A stretch of 64,000 nucleotides of DNA, from NCBI GenBank assembly GCA_051025295.1, contig JBMGJV010000017.1; one strand, written 5' to 3'. This document shows, in pieces, positions 1 to 8,573 of the stretch (position 1 is the stretch's first letter; every line of letters starts with the position of its first letter). A program made the position numbers and the translations under genes. Source of the DNA: KBS-83 sp051025295 (GTDB lineage: Bacteria > Acidobacteriota > Terriglobia > Terriglobales > Acidobacteriaceae). The notes under the pieces were generated by a model. It was not told where the DNA came from. It did not search any database and saw only the letters and a program-made list of their open reading frames with translations.

Positions 1-614
1 TTTTTTGACGGTGCGTCGGCCTGCTTCGGCTTCTCGACCATCCCCTTCACCGCGTGCAGCCGTGGATTGCCCGGCACGTCGTCGCAATCGAGCACGCCGT
101 ACGCCGAGATCGCCGGTCCCTCGACGATCTGCGTCGCCAGTACGCTGGCCTGCACCTGGTCATAGACGTCGGTCATCTGCTTCAGGCAGGGGGGATCGGC
201 GTCGATGACGTCGTCGGGAAGAATGACGGCAAAGGGTTCATCGCCAACCAGGTCGCGCGCCTGCAGCACCGCGTGGCCCAGGCCCAGCGCCTGCTTCTGC
301 CGCACGTAGGAGATCTCTGCCATCTGCGAGACGCCACGCGCCAGCGCGAGCAGCTCCTGCTTGCCGCGCGACTCCAGGTTGTGCTCGAGTTCGAAGCTGA
401 TGTCGAAATGATCTTCGATTGCCGCCTTGCCGCGGCTGGTCACGATGATGATTTCTTCAATGCCCGCGGCGAGCGCCTCTTCAACGCCGTACTGGATCAG
501 GGGCTTGTCGACGAGCGGCAGCATCTCTTTCGGAATCGCCTTCGTGGCGGGCAGGAAGCGCGTACCGAGACCCGCGGCCGGGAAAACGGCCTTTCGTACC
601 TTCTTCTGTGTCAT
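1..614 (-). CDS. galU: UTP--glucose-1-phosphate uridylyltransferase, 3' end outside window
   Basis: GalU makes UDP-glucose from UTP and glucose-1-phosphate in the cytoplasm, feeding cell-envelope and exopolysaccharide synthesis. I translated the minus strand from the ATG at 614. Residues 12-29 hold the nucleotidyltransferase signature PAAGLGTRFLPATKAIPK, followed by EMLPLVDKPLIQYGVEEA, both diagnostic of the GalU family. About 204 codons lie in the window and the frame is still open at base 1, so the C-terminal third is missing. The next gene upstream on the same strand ends at 750, leaving a gap of about 135 bp with a TATAAT box, so galU probably has its own promoter. Family assignment is secure; only the length is unknown. 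Confidence 0.93.
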   Translation of the reverse strand, partial: MTQKKVRKAVFPAAGLGTRFLPATKAIPKEMLPLVDKPLIQYGVEEALAAGIEEIIIVTSRGKAAIEDHFDISFELEHNLESRGKQELLALARGVSQMAEISYVRQKQALGLGHAVLQARDLVGDEPFAVILPDDVIDADPPCLKQMTDVYDQVQASVLATQIVEGPAISAYGVLDCDDVPGNPRLHAVKGMVEKPKQADAPSK

Positions 615-685
615 GAATAGACGTGCCTTTGAGTGAGTGTGGCTGAACCGCTGTTGGCGACGGATACGTCAGCCTGCTTCGCCGA

Positions 686-691
686 ATTATA
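686..691 (-). promoter_or_regulatory. Probable -10 box of galU
   Basis: On the minus strand this reads TATAAT, a perfect -10 hexamer, about 70 nt before the galU ATG and inside the gap after the upstream gene. No convincing -35 is seen at 16-18 nt spacing. Inferred from sequence only. Confidence 0.4.
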
Positions 692-749
692 CGGACGCGG
701 CAGGCACCGTACGAGTTGCCCGCCGCATCCGGATCGCTGCTGTCCCGTA

Positions 750-2502
750 CTAGAGGACCGGCGACGTGTCGCCCAGCATGGCCCGGCGCACGATGGCGAT
801 CGGTGGTGCGCCCTGGCGCAGAAACTCGTCGTGAAACTGCTGCAGTGAAAAGCGCTTGCCCTCCTTCTGCTCCAGATCATGCCGCAGCTTGAGGATCTCA
901 AGCTTGCCCAGCGTGTAGTAGAGGTAAGTCGGGTCGGAGGTGCCGCGCTTGACCTCAACCTCGGCGATCTCGTGCGACTGGTAGCCCTGCTCGTCGAAGA
1001 ACCGCACCGCATCTTCGACCGACATGCCCTGCGTGTGCATCCGGATGCCAACGACGAAACGTGCATCGCGCAGGAGCGCATCCTGCAACTGCCCCAGGCG
1101 GATCAGCTTCGCCTCGCGCGCATCTTTCGCGCCGGCGCCCGGCTGGCCATAGCCCTCGTCGAGCATCATCTGCTCGCAGTAGTGCGCCCAGCCCTCGACG
1201 TTGCTGTTCGCGTTGATCGCCTTCCGCACGCGCGACTGCACCTGCGGGATCACCAGGAACTGCACATAGTGGCCGGGATAGGCCTCGTGCACCGATGTGC
1301 TGACGATCGTGCCTGTGTTGAAGGCATGCATGTAGTCCGCGGTGCGCTCCGCATTCCATGCGGGATCGGGTAGCGTCACGTTGAAGAACGCAGTCGTCGA
1401 GTGCGTTTCGAACGGGCCCGGCGTGTCCATGGACGCCTGCGTCGTAGCGCGCATGAACGGTGGCGTCTCCTCGAGCGTCGGCCGCACATCGCTCGGAATC
1501 GTTACGATATGCCGCTCACGGATGAAGCCGATCAGCCCGTCGAAGTTGTTGCGAAAGCTCGCGAGCAGATGATCAGGCGTGGGATGATCGTCACCGAGCA
1601 GCGTCAGCACCTCACGGGGTGTCTTCGCCGGATCGATCTCGTGCGCAATCGTTGCGAACTGCTGCTGATTCCGCTGCAGGTCTGCATAGGCAATCTTCAG
1701 CAGCTCATCGAGCGGCGTGCTGACCATCTCGTCGTACTTGAGCTTTTTCGCGAACGTGTCGGCGCCGATGCGGAAGTCGCCATTCGAGCGCGGCAGCAGG
1801 TCCGATCGCAGCCACTCTCCGTAGCCGGTCAGCGCCTGGATCACTGCGTTATTTGCCTCGTGGAACTGCGCGAGCAACTGCGCATCTTTGACGCCGGCAA
1901 ACGCTGCGGGCACATCCGTTCGAAAAAAAAGCGATGTCGCCGGGCACTTGCTGAATCGCGATTTCGGTCGAGATATTTGCGCAGCCGCGCAGGTTCTGCC
2001 GTGCAGATGCGAGCGCCGCTGGCATCTGCTGTTCGCGCGCGATGAGCGACCGCAGCCGCACGTCCGGCGGCGCATACTCGCGTTCCATCAACGTGTACGC
2101 CGCGTTGGTGATGCCGCTCGAGTACAGGTCCGGATTCTTCTCCCACGGACGAATCGTCTCCAGCGTCAGCAACGTGGAGTGGATGCTGTTCAGCACCAGC
2201 TGCCGGTCACCTGCTGTCGTCAGATCGAGGCCCTGCTCCGGAAATGCCGACACCTTCTGGTCGTACTCATGCAGCAGCGCAACGACATGCGTGATCGACG
2301 CGCGGTCGTACGGCTCGAGCATCGTATCGAACTGGTGCAGACCAGCGATGGTGGCGTCGCTCGGCCGGGTGCGGTAGTACACGTCGTCCAGGTAGCGATC
2401 CCCCAGCGAGTGAAACGCAGCGTTGCTGGTCGATGCGGCGTGGCCGCTACCGGCGATGAGGCCAAGACAGGCGGCCATGAAAATTTGTGCAGAAGGGCGC
2501 AA
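750..2502 (-). pseudogene. DUF885 family secreted peptidase-like protein, frameshifted
   Basis: Two overlapping minus-strand frames together encode one DUF885 protein. The N-terminal part (2502 down to about 1925) starts at a TTG with a GGAG 7 nt upstream. It has a signal peptide ending around GSGHA and the DUF885 N-terminal helical region. The C-terminal part is in another frame down to 750. It carries the metallopeptidase-like signature HEAYPGH (bases 1269-1289) and the EGWAHYCEQ motif typical of the family. The frames meet at a run of eight A (1923-1930, T8 on the coding strand). Removing one T joins GDIAFF to RTDVPAAFAGV, which reads as a continuous family sequence. This could be a real inactivating insertion, a homopolymer error, or polymerase slippage that restores some product. 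The protein would be exported, probably as a peptidase of unknown substrate. Confidence 0.8.
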
Positions 2503-2549
2503 GGGAAGACTCCAGCAAAGAAGGTGTCGGGAGAGGGTTGTACGGCGCG

Positions 2550-5500
2550 TCAGGCACTCGTTGGGACAAACGCGAGCTCGCCGAGCAAGGAGTGTACCTC
2601 TTGGATGACCTGCGCCGGCGACGTGCCGGTGAGCGGGAAGCGCAGCACGCCCTGCGGCGTAAACTGCGCGCCCTTCTTCACATTGCGTGAGACCAGTTTC
2701 ATCAGGCGGCCTGGATCGATCTCCGCCTTCTCGTTGAAGCGGATGTGCAGTTGATCGCGCTTGCGGTCCACCTGTTGCACGCCGAGCCGCTCCGAGCTAA
2801 GCCGCAGCAGCGCCGCATCGAGCAGGTGCACGACCGTCTCGGGCAGCGGCCCGTAGCGATCTTCGAGCTCCGCGCGAATGTCCGCCAGTGTGGCATCGTT
2901 CTGCGCGCCGGCGATCTTCTTGTAGATACGCAGCCGCTGATTCTCTTCGGGGATGTAGCTCTCGTCGATGCGCAGGCTGATGCCGAGGTTGAGCTGCGTC
3001 GTGAGGTGCTCGGGCTTCTCCTCGCCCTTCAGCTTGGCGACGGCCTCCTCGAGCATCGAGGTGTAGAGCTCGAAGCCGACTGCCTCGATGTGCCCGCTCT
3101 GTTCGCCGCCCAGCATGTTGCCGGCGCCGCGCAGCTCCAGATCAAGCGCCGCGATCTTGAAGCCCGCACCGAGGTCAGAGAACTCCTTCAGTGCCGCGAG
3201 CCGACGTCGTGCAACATCCGTCAGCTCCTGCTCCGGTGGAATCAGGAGATACGCATAGGCCCGCCGGTTCGACCGGCCCACGCGACCGCGCAATTGGTAG
3301 AGCTCTGACAAGCCATGGCGGTCCGCGCGATTGATGATGATCGTGTTCGCGAGCGGAATGTCGATGCCGTTCTCGATAATCGTGGTCGCGACGAAGACGT
3401 CGTACTCGTAGTTCATGAAGGCGAGCAGCGTCTTTTCGAGCTCCGCCTCGCCCATCTGCCCGTGGCCGACGACGACGCGCGCCTGCGGCACCAGCTCCTG
3501 GATTTTCGCGGCGAGCTCGTAGATCGTCTCGACGCGATTGTGGACGAAGTAGACCTGGCCGCCACGTTCGAGCTCGAGCTCCACGGCAGTGCGGACCAGC
3601 TTCTCATCGAACTTCGCCACCACGGTCTGAATTGCCATGCGGTCCTTGGGCGGCGTTTCGATCACGCTCATATCACGCAACCCGACCAATGACATATGCA
3701 GCGTGCGCGGGATCGGGGTCGCCGACATCGACAGCACATCGATCTGCTGCCGCATCTGCTTCAGGCGCTCCTTGTGGCGCACGCCGAAGCGCTGTTCCTC
3801 ATCGACGACCAGCAGGCCCAGGTCCTGGAACTTCAGGTCTTTCGACAGCAGCCGGTGCGTGCCGATCAGGATGTCGATCTCGCCGGCCTCGAGCTTTTCG
3901 AGGATGATCTTCTGCTCCTTCGGCGTGCGGAAGCGCGAGATCATTTCGACATTGATAGGGAACTGCGCGAAGCGCTTGCGGAAGGTCTCGTAGTGCTGGA
4001 AGCTGAGCACCGTGGTTGGCGTGAGCACCGCGACCTGCTTGGAATCCTGCACAGCCTTGAACGCAGCGCGCATGGCGACTTCCGTCTTGCCATAGCCGAC
4101 GTCGCCGCACAGCAGGCGATCCATCGGCGTGGTCGACTCCATGTCGCGCTTGATGTCCGCGATGGCCGCGAGCTGATCGTCCGTCTCGTTGTAGTCGAAC
4201 GCATCTTCGAACTCGCGCTGGAACTCGTTGTCCGCCGGATAGGTGTGGCCCTCCGCCGAGCGGCGCTGCGCGTACAGCTTCAGCAGCTCGTCGGCCATGT
4301 CGGCCATGGCCTTCTTGACGCGTGCCTTGGTCTTAGCCCACTGCTGGCCGCCCAGCTTGTTCAGCACGGGTGCGGGTCCGGCGTCAGTCGAGCGGTACTT
4401 CTGGATCAGGTCAAGCCGGGTGAGCGGGATGTAGAGCCGCGCGCTATCCGCAAACTCCAGCACCATGAACTCGATGCTGATCGCATCCTGCTGAATTTCT
4501 TTCAGGCCCAGGTAGCGCGCGATGCCGTGCTCCACGTGCACGACGTAGTCGCCGACCGTGAGGTCGCGAAAGTCCGAGACGAACGCAGCAGTCTTCGACT
4601 TCGCGCGCGCGGCCACCGGGCGTGCAGACACATCCGCTTCGTCCGACAGATCGTTCGCGCCGATGATCACCAGCTTCGCTTCGGGGAAGCTGACGCCATT
4701 TGCAATCGCAGTGCGCACGATGATGGGCGTGCGCAGGTCGCCGCCAAGATAGCTCGACTCGTCGTAGATGGTCTCGCTGCCGCTTTGCTGCGTACGGGAG
4801 CCCAGCCGGTACGCCAGCCCGTACTCGCGCAGCAGCGTGGCCAGCCGTTCCACCTCGCCCTGATTCGGCGCGGCAATCACGACGCGCTGTTCCTGCTCGG
4901 CGAACTGCTTCAGTTGATCGATGAAGCTCGGGATGGAACCGTGAAACCGCAGCGTGGGCCGCGTGCTGAACTCGATCTCCGCCGGCGCGTTCACATCCTC
5001 ATCGAGCACGTCCACAGCGCCAAGCTGATCGAGCTCGAGTCCAGGCAGCGCCTGCACCTTGCCCTGCAGGGCCCACGGGTCCAGGTAGATGTCTCCAGGC
5101 GTGATCAGCCCGCCGATACCGGCGCGCTCATGCCGCTGCTCCACCTTGTTCCACCAGCGCTCTGCCTGGTTCTGCAGCATGGCCGGCTCTTCGACAAAGA
5201 CGAACGGGTTGCGGAAGAGGTCGAACAGTGTGCGATCCGCGCCGGCCACGGGCGCGAAGAACTCCCAGCCGGGGAAGACGGTGACACCGCCAGCAGCAAC
5301 GGCGCGCGTGACCAGGTCGGCAGACTCATCGTCCCCTGCTGCTTCCATGCGCGACCGGCTGAGTCGCGCATGCACCGCAGCCAGCAGGCGCTCGGACACT
5401 GGCGTCTCGGTCAGTGGCAGCAGCAGTGCTTCGTCAAGCGGCGTCGACGAGCGCTGCGACTCCGGCTCGAATTTGCGGATCGACTCGATCTGGTCGCCAA

Positions 5501-6122
5501 AGAATTCGAAGCGCACCGGGCGATCCATCTCCGGCGAATAGACGTCGAGGATGCCGCCGCGCCGCGTGAACTGCCCGGGCATCTCGACGATGTCCATCTC
5601 CGTGTAGCCGATGGAGCGCAGGTGATCGAGCAGGAGCTCGATGTCCACCTCTTCGTCGCGGCGCAGTTGCTGGGCCAGTGCTGCGTAGTAGGGTGCGTCG
5701 AACAGCCGCATGCACGCGGCCTCGACCGGCGCGATCACGATCGACGCGCGGCCGCTCGCGATCTTCCACAGCACAGACGCGCGCTGCTCCTGCACGTCCG
5801 GATGCGGCGAGATGCTTTCAAACGGCAGCACATCGTGCGCCGGCAGCCGGAGCACGCGCTTCGCCTCAACCGCGCCCGTCAACTCGGCTGCGGCGCGGAG
5901 CGTCAGCTCGAGCGACTCGGCGGCCTTGTTGTCGGCAACCAGCACGACCACGGGCGACCGCGCCGCATGCGCCAGCAGCGGAATGCAGAGAGCGCGAGCC
6001 GTGGCGGTCAGTCCAGAGACACGACGGCGACCTCGCGCGAGGCTCAGGTGCCGTCGCACACGTTCGAAGCTGTCAGTGTGCTCAATGCTCGCGAGAGCAT
6101 CGCGAACAAAGGGAAGGATCAT
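2550..6122 (-). CDS. mfd: Transcription-repair coupling factor Mfd
   Basis: Mfd removes RNA polymerase stalled at DNA lesions and recruits UvrA for nucleotide excision repair. At 1190 aa it has the usual full length. The N-terminal third is the UvrB-like module (RFEFFGDQIESIRKFEPES). The RNA-polymerase-interacting, CarD-like domain follows (GDYVVHVEHGIARYLGLK). The RecG-like motor has Walker A GDVGYGKTEVAM near residue 673, the Walker B-type DEEQRFG near 773, and the helicase motif GRVGRSNRRAYAYLL. The C-terminal TRCF domain is intact. The ATG at 6122 is preceded by TAGAAT only 8 nt away and lacks a Shine-Dalgarno, so translation may be nearly leaderless. A gap of about 47 bp separates its stop from the DUF885 gene downstream. 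Confidence 0.97.
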   Translation of the reverse strand: MILPFVRDALASIEHTDSFERVRRHLSLARGRRRVSGLTATARALCIPLLAHAARSPVVVLVADNKAAESLELTLRAAAELTGAVEAKRVLRLPAHDVLPFESISPHPDVQEQRASVLWKIASGRASIVIAPVEAACMRLFDAPYYAALAQQLRRDEEVDIELLLDHLRSIGYTEMDIVEMPGQFTRRGGILDVYSPEMDRPVRFEFFGDQIESIRKFEPESQRSSTPLDEALLLPLTETPVSERLLAAVHARLSRSRMEAAGDDESADLVTRAVAAGGVTVFPGWEFFAPVAGADRTLFDLFRNPFVFVEEPAMLQNQAERWWNKVEQRHERAGIGGLITPGDIYLDPWALQGKVQALPGLELDQLGAVDVLDEDVNAPAEIEFSTRPTLRFHGSIPSFIDQLKQFAEQEQRVVIAAPNQGEVERLATLLREYGLAYRLGSRTQQSGSETIYDESSYLGGDLRTPIIVRTAIANGVSFPEAKLVIIGANDLSDEADVSARPVAARAKSKTAAFVSDFRDLTVGDYVVHVEHGIARYLGLKEIQQDAISIEFMVLEFADSARLYIPLTRLDLIQKYRSTDAGPAPVLNKLGGQQWAKTKARVKKAMADMADELLKLYAQRRSAEGHTYPADNEFQREFEDAFDYNETDDQLAAIADIKRDMESTTPMDRLLCGDVGYGKTEVAMRAAFKAVQDSKQVAVLTPTTVLSFQHYETFRKRFAQFPINVEMISRFRTPKEQKIILEKLEAGEIDILIGTHRLLSKDLKFQDLGLLVVDEEQRFGVRHKERLKQMRQQIDVLSMSATPIPRTLHMSLVGLRDMSVIETPPKDRMAIQTVVAKFDEKLVRTAVELELERGGQVYFVHNRVETIYELAAKIQELVPQARVVVGHGQMGEAELEKTLLAFMNYEYDVFVATTIIENGIDIPLANTIIINRADRHGLSELYQLRGRVGRSNRRAYAYLLIPPEQELTDVARRRLAALKEFSDLGAGFKIAALDLELRGAGNMLGGEQSGHIEAVGFELYTSMLEEAVAKLKGEEKPEHLTTQLNLGISLRIDESYIPEENQRLRIYKKIAGAQNDATLADIRAELEDRYGPLPETVVHLLDAALLRLSSERLGVQQVDRKRDQLHIRFNEKAEIDPGRLMKLVSRNVKKGAQFTPQGVLRFPLTGTSPAQVIQEVHSLLGELAFVPTSA

Positions 6123-6130
6123 GCCTCTTT

Positions 6131-6136
6131 ATTCTA
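6131..6136 (-). promoter_or_regulatory. -10 box of mfd, near-leaderless arrangement
   Basis: TAGAAT on the minus strand ends 8 nt before the mfd ATG. A transcript starting 6-8 nt downstream of the box would begin at or one base from the start codon. No Shine-Dalgarno lies in between. Inference from motif and spacing. Confidence 0.5.
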
Positions 6137-6328
6137 ACGAAGCCGCCTGCTCCGCGCTCGAACGGCAGAAATCTGCTGTGGCCGCGGCCCGGGAACTATC
6201 GAGTCGGCAGCGTGGTACAGCAGCGGCGGTCGATCTCGGTCTCCTCAGTTCTACCCGGATCTTTCCCGGTGCATAGAACGGGTCATGGAAGTTTGACTAC
6301 GCGTCTTGCGCCTCGCCCCTGATCCGGC

Positions 6329-6350
6329 TATAAGTAGTTCGTACTACGAA
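6329..6350 (+). promoter_or_regulatory. -10 box overlapping an inverted-repeat operator
   Basis: TATAAG (6329-6334) is a plausible -10 box for the small gene starting at 6362. Immediately after it lies TTCGTACTACGAA (6338-6350), a perfect 6-1-6 inverted repeat, itself overlapping a GTAGT-N4-ACTAC repeat. A dimeric repressor bound here would cover the start of transcription. A MarR-family gene lies directly convergent downstream and is an obvious candidate, but the link is only positional. Confidence 0.5.
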
Positions 6351-6361
6351 AGGAATACGGG

Positions 6362-6628
6362 ATGAGCAACGGCAAACTTTATCCGGTGGAAGAGGCGATC
6401 AAGGCTCAAAGATCATTGAGGGATGCCGCAGGATTGGCGCCCGAACAGTTTCCGATTCAGGCCTTTGTCGGCATGATCAGCGATGAAATCGAGTCGTTGC
6501 GCAAACGTGGCAAGAGCGACGATGAGATCGCTTCGATCATTCGCAAAAACAGCGCTATCGAGATCAGCGCCGCTGAGATCGCGGAGAACTACGCTTCTCC
6601 TGAGGATCGGCAGCATCACGGGGAGTAA
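6362..6628 (+). CDS. Small uncharacterised protein, 88 aa
   Basis: An 88-residue acidic, mostly helical protein without signal peptide, membrane segment or Cys. The ATG at 6362 has an AAAGGAA Shine-Dalgarno about 8 nt upstream and a clear promoter/operator before that, which argues it is real. The middle (residues 30-75) reads as an amphipathic helical domain: SDEIESLRKRGKSDDEIASI is followed by a repeated AAEIAENY-type helix. I do not recognise the family. It overlaps the MarR gene on the other strand by 65 bp, tail to tail, so the two transcripts would be partly complementary. Regulation by that MarR through the inverted repeat is possible. Confidence 0.7.
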   Translation: MSNGKLYPVEEAIKAQRSLRDAAGLAPEQFPIQAFVGMISDEIESLRKRGKSDDEIASIIRKNSAIEISAAEIAENYASPEDRQHHGE

Positions 6629-7076
6629 TCGCGGAATCCTCCTGGCTGACCTGGCTCAGTTTCACCATCTGTTCAAGGCCGGCCAGGAGACCTTCGCGAC
6701 GAGTCTTGCTCATGCGAGCGAACAACCCAGCGATAAAGACGTGAAATTCCTCAGAAGCTGAATTCTGCACCTCTTCGCCCCGCTTCGTGGCGCGGATGAT
6801 CACCTTGCGAGCGTCCGCAGGATCGCGCTCCCGACTCACGAAACCTCGCTCTTCCAGTGAGTTGACCGTCTCGTTCAGGGTAGCGGCGCTCAGGTTGAGC
6901 TTGCGTGATATCTGGGATAGGGTCATGCCCTCTTTCGGCACCACATTCAAGGTCATGAACTGCGTTGCGCTAAGTCCGGCACGCTGAAAGCGATTGAAAT
7001 TCGACGCCTGGACGATCTGGCGAACCTGCATCCAGGCAGACAGAAACCGGGTCGTCTCGTCTTCGAACGGGCGCAT
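6564..7076 (-). CDS. MarR family transcriptional regulator
   Basis: A 170-aa winged-helix regulator. The DNA-binding core is residues about 35-100: LSATQFMTLNVVPKEGMTLS leads into the recognition-helix region LSAATLNETVNSLEERGFVS and the wing RERDPADARKVIIRATKRGEE, the classic MarR wing with conserved D-x-R. A dimerisation helix follows. The last 25 residues are a polar, Arg/Ser-rich tail without family match. No redox cysteine is present, so it is not an obvious OhrR-type sensor. It converges on the 88-aa gene, whose promoter carries a palindrome suitable for a MarR dimer. The ligand is unknown. The gap 7077-7218 holds only its upstream region. Confidence 0.9.
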   Translation of the reverse strand: MRPFEDETTRFLSAWMQVRQIVQASNFNRFQRAGLSATQFMTLNVVPKEGMTLSQISRKLNLSAATLNETVNSLEERGFVSRERDPADARKVIIRATKRGEEVQNSASEEFHVFIAGLFARMSKTRREGLLAGLEQMVKLSQVSQEDSAITPRDAADPQEKRSSPRSQRR

Positions 7077-7218
7077 CGCTCTATTGTCTATGAGGAACCC
7101 GCCACACCTGGTTCCGCCGGGTTGGCTCCAGTCAAATGCTCCCTGACCTGAGTCCTAATCTCCGAAGATGGATTCGTAACAACGTCGGAATGCGTCCGGC
7201 GATGCGCCGGAGTCGTGG

Positions 7219-8316
7219 CTAGAGCGCGCCGGTCAGGCCACTGTTGGGCAGGTAGCTGCCGAGCAGGGTGCGCAGGCGCTGCGGCACGCGTTGGCCGCGC
7301 CGCTGCCGGCTGCGTACCAGGTGCGCTGTCATCAGCTTGACCGGATGCAGCACCGAGCGCCGGCTATCGATGGCAAGCGTGCGCATCAGCACCGGATCGC
7401 AGAAGCGTCCCAGTGCGGCGGAGGCGCCATTGACGAAGTGCAACTGGCGGATGCCCTGCTCGATCAGCCGCTCGATGACGTAGCCGCGCAGCACCAGGGA
7501 CAGGCTCTGCCCCGGCAGGCTCTCATCGTTGAACTGCGAGAGCAGGTGGACGTGATCATCCCCCGCCCGAACTCCCGCGAGTACTGACACCAGCCGGCCA
7601 TCGGGCGCGGCGAGACCGGCCAGCAGCGGCCGGCCAAACTGTGCAAAGAAGCGGCGATCGCGGGCGTCCCGCTCGCGCAGGCTGTGCGCGTCTTCGCGCG
7701 TTGCGAGCGCCATCATTGCGGATTCGTAATCGGCGAGCGTGAGGTCCGGCACAAAGCGCAGCCCCTGCTCCTCCGCCTTGCGGCGGTAGTAGCGGAGGTT
7801 GCGCCTTGTGCGCGGACCCAGCCCCTCAAGAAATTCGTTGTACTGCGTGCCCAGGTGCAGCCAATCGCCATGCGGGCGCAGCTCCGACCGGCACCACACC
7901 TGCAAGCCCGGCCGCTCCAGCCGCACAATCGGCAACATCTCGTGGCCCGACGACCGCCAGCGCAGCCGCAGCGCATGGGCGCCATTCGCCAGCAGCGACT
8001 CGCACGCGGTGGCCAGCACTTCGGCTTCGCGTTCCGGCGTTGCCAGCACCAATCCGCGTCCCAAGCCATCTCCGCCGGACACCCAGCCGGTGCGCGCGCC
8101 GACGAGCGTGCGCTCCTCGGCATAGACCACGCCCACCAGCCGCGCATGCTCGTAACAGAGGACGACGCGCGGCCGGTGCGTGGGCGAGAGCCGGGGAAGA
8201 AAGTAATCAGGGAGGCAGGTGGTGTCATCCTCGCGCATGGTCTCGGCGGCAAGCCCTCGGATCACCGCCGTGTGGCGGCTGAGCTGATCGACGGACTGGA
8301 GCAAAGCGAGTTCCAT
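7219..8316 (-). CDS. GNAT/FemAB-like acyltransferase (BioF2/CelD type)
   Basis: A 365-aa protein of the acetyltransf_6 (BioF2-like, PF13480-type) group, a double-GNAT fold related to FemAB aminoacyltransferases. Supporting motifs are FLEGLGPRTRRNLRYYRRKAE in the centre and, near the end, HLLSQFNDESLPGQSLSLVL and LHFVNGASAALGRFCDP, matching the pattern in which a returning acyl-CoA site completes the fold. The ATG at 8316 has GGAGG about 11 nt upstream. A TTG 16 codons further up is a weaker alternative. There is no signal peptide, so it is cytoplasmic. Relatives act in cell-envelope or exopolysaccharide modification, but the substrate cannot be read from sequence. It stands alone, divergent from gatB. 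Confidence 0.7.
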   Translation of the reverse strand: MELALLQSVDQLSRHTAVIRGLAAETMREDDTTCLPDYFLPRLSPTHRPRVVLCYEHARLVGVVYAEERTLVGARTGWVSGGDGLGRGLVLATPEREAEVLATACESLLANGAHALRLRWRSSGHEMLPIVRLERPGLQVWCRSELRPHGDWLHLGTQYNEFLEGLGPRTRRNLRYYRRKAEEQGLRFVPDLTLADYESAMMALATREDAHSLRERDARDRRFFAQFGRPLLAGLAAPDGRLVSVLAGVRAGDDHVHLLSQFNDESLPGQSLSLVLRGYVIERLIEQGIRQLHFVNGASAALGRFCDPVLMRTLAIDSRRSVLHPVKLMTAHLVRSRQRRGQRVPQRLRTLLGSYLPNSGLTGAL

Positions 8317-8573
8317 AAGCGATGTGCCCTCCACATTAGGGAGCCGGCCGGGAGCCCTCAACAAATTGCCAGTTCTCTTCAGTTACGCTCGCCCCGGGAG
8401 CTGGGTACTCGCGGCATCGATCGTCCCGGGGTGGGAATGGGGCGGAACGACGCCAGGCGGTTCGGGTGTCGTCTGCGCACCGGTTCCGCGTAAGTAGATG
8501 CACGCCAGCCAGCGCTGGTCAGCCGTGGCCGCGACGGACGGTACACTCGATTCTAGGAAGGTATTGCGGCTTT

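Noticed and set aside
1..6. T6 run at the left edge as a terminator
   Set aside because: It lies inside galU codons (Lys codons on the minus strand), so it is coding sequence.
3696..6137. Very long plus-strand open frame (over 800 codons) opposite mfd
   Set aside because: It is an antisense shadow produced by codon bias in GC-rich DNA. Its translation is Arg/His/Leu-rich without any family motif, while the minus strand encodes complete Mfd.
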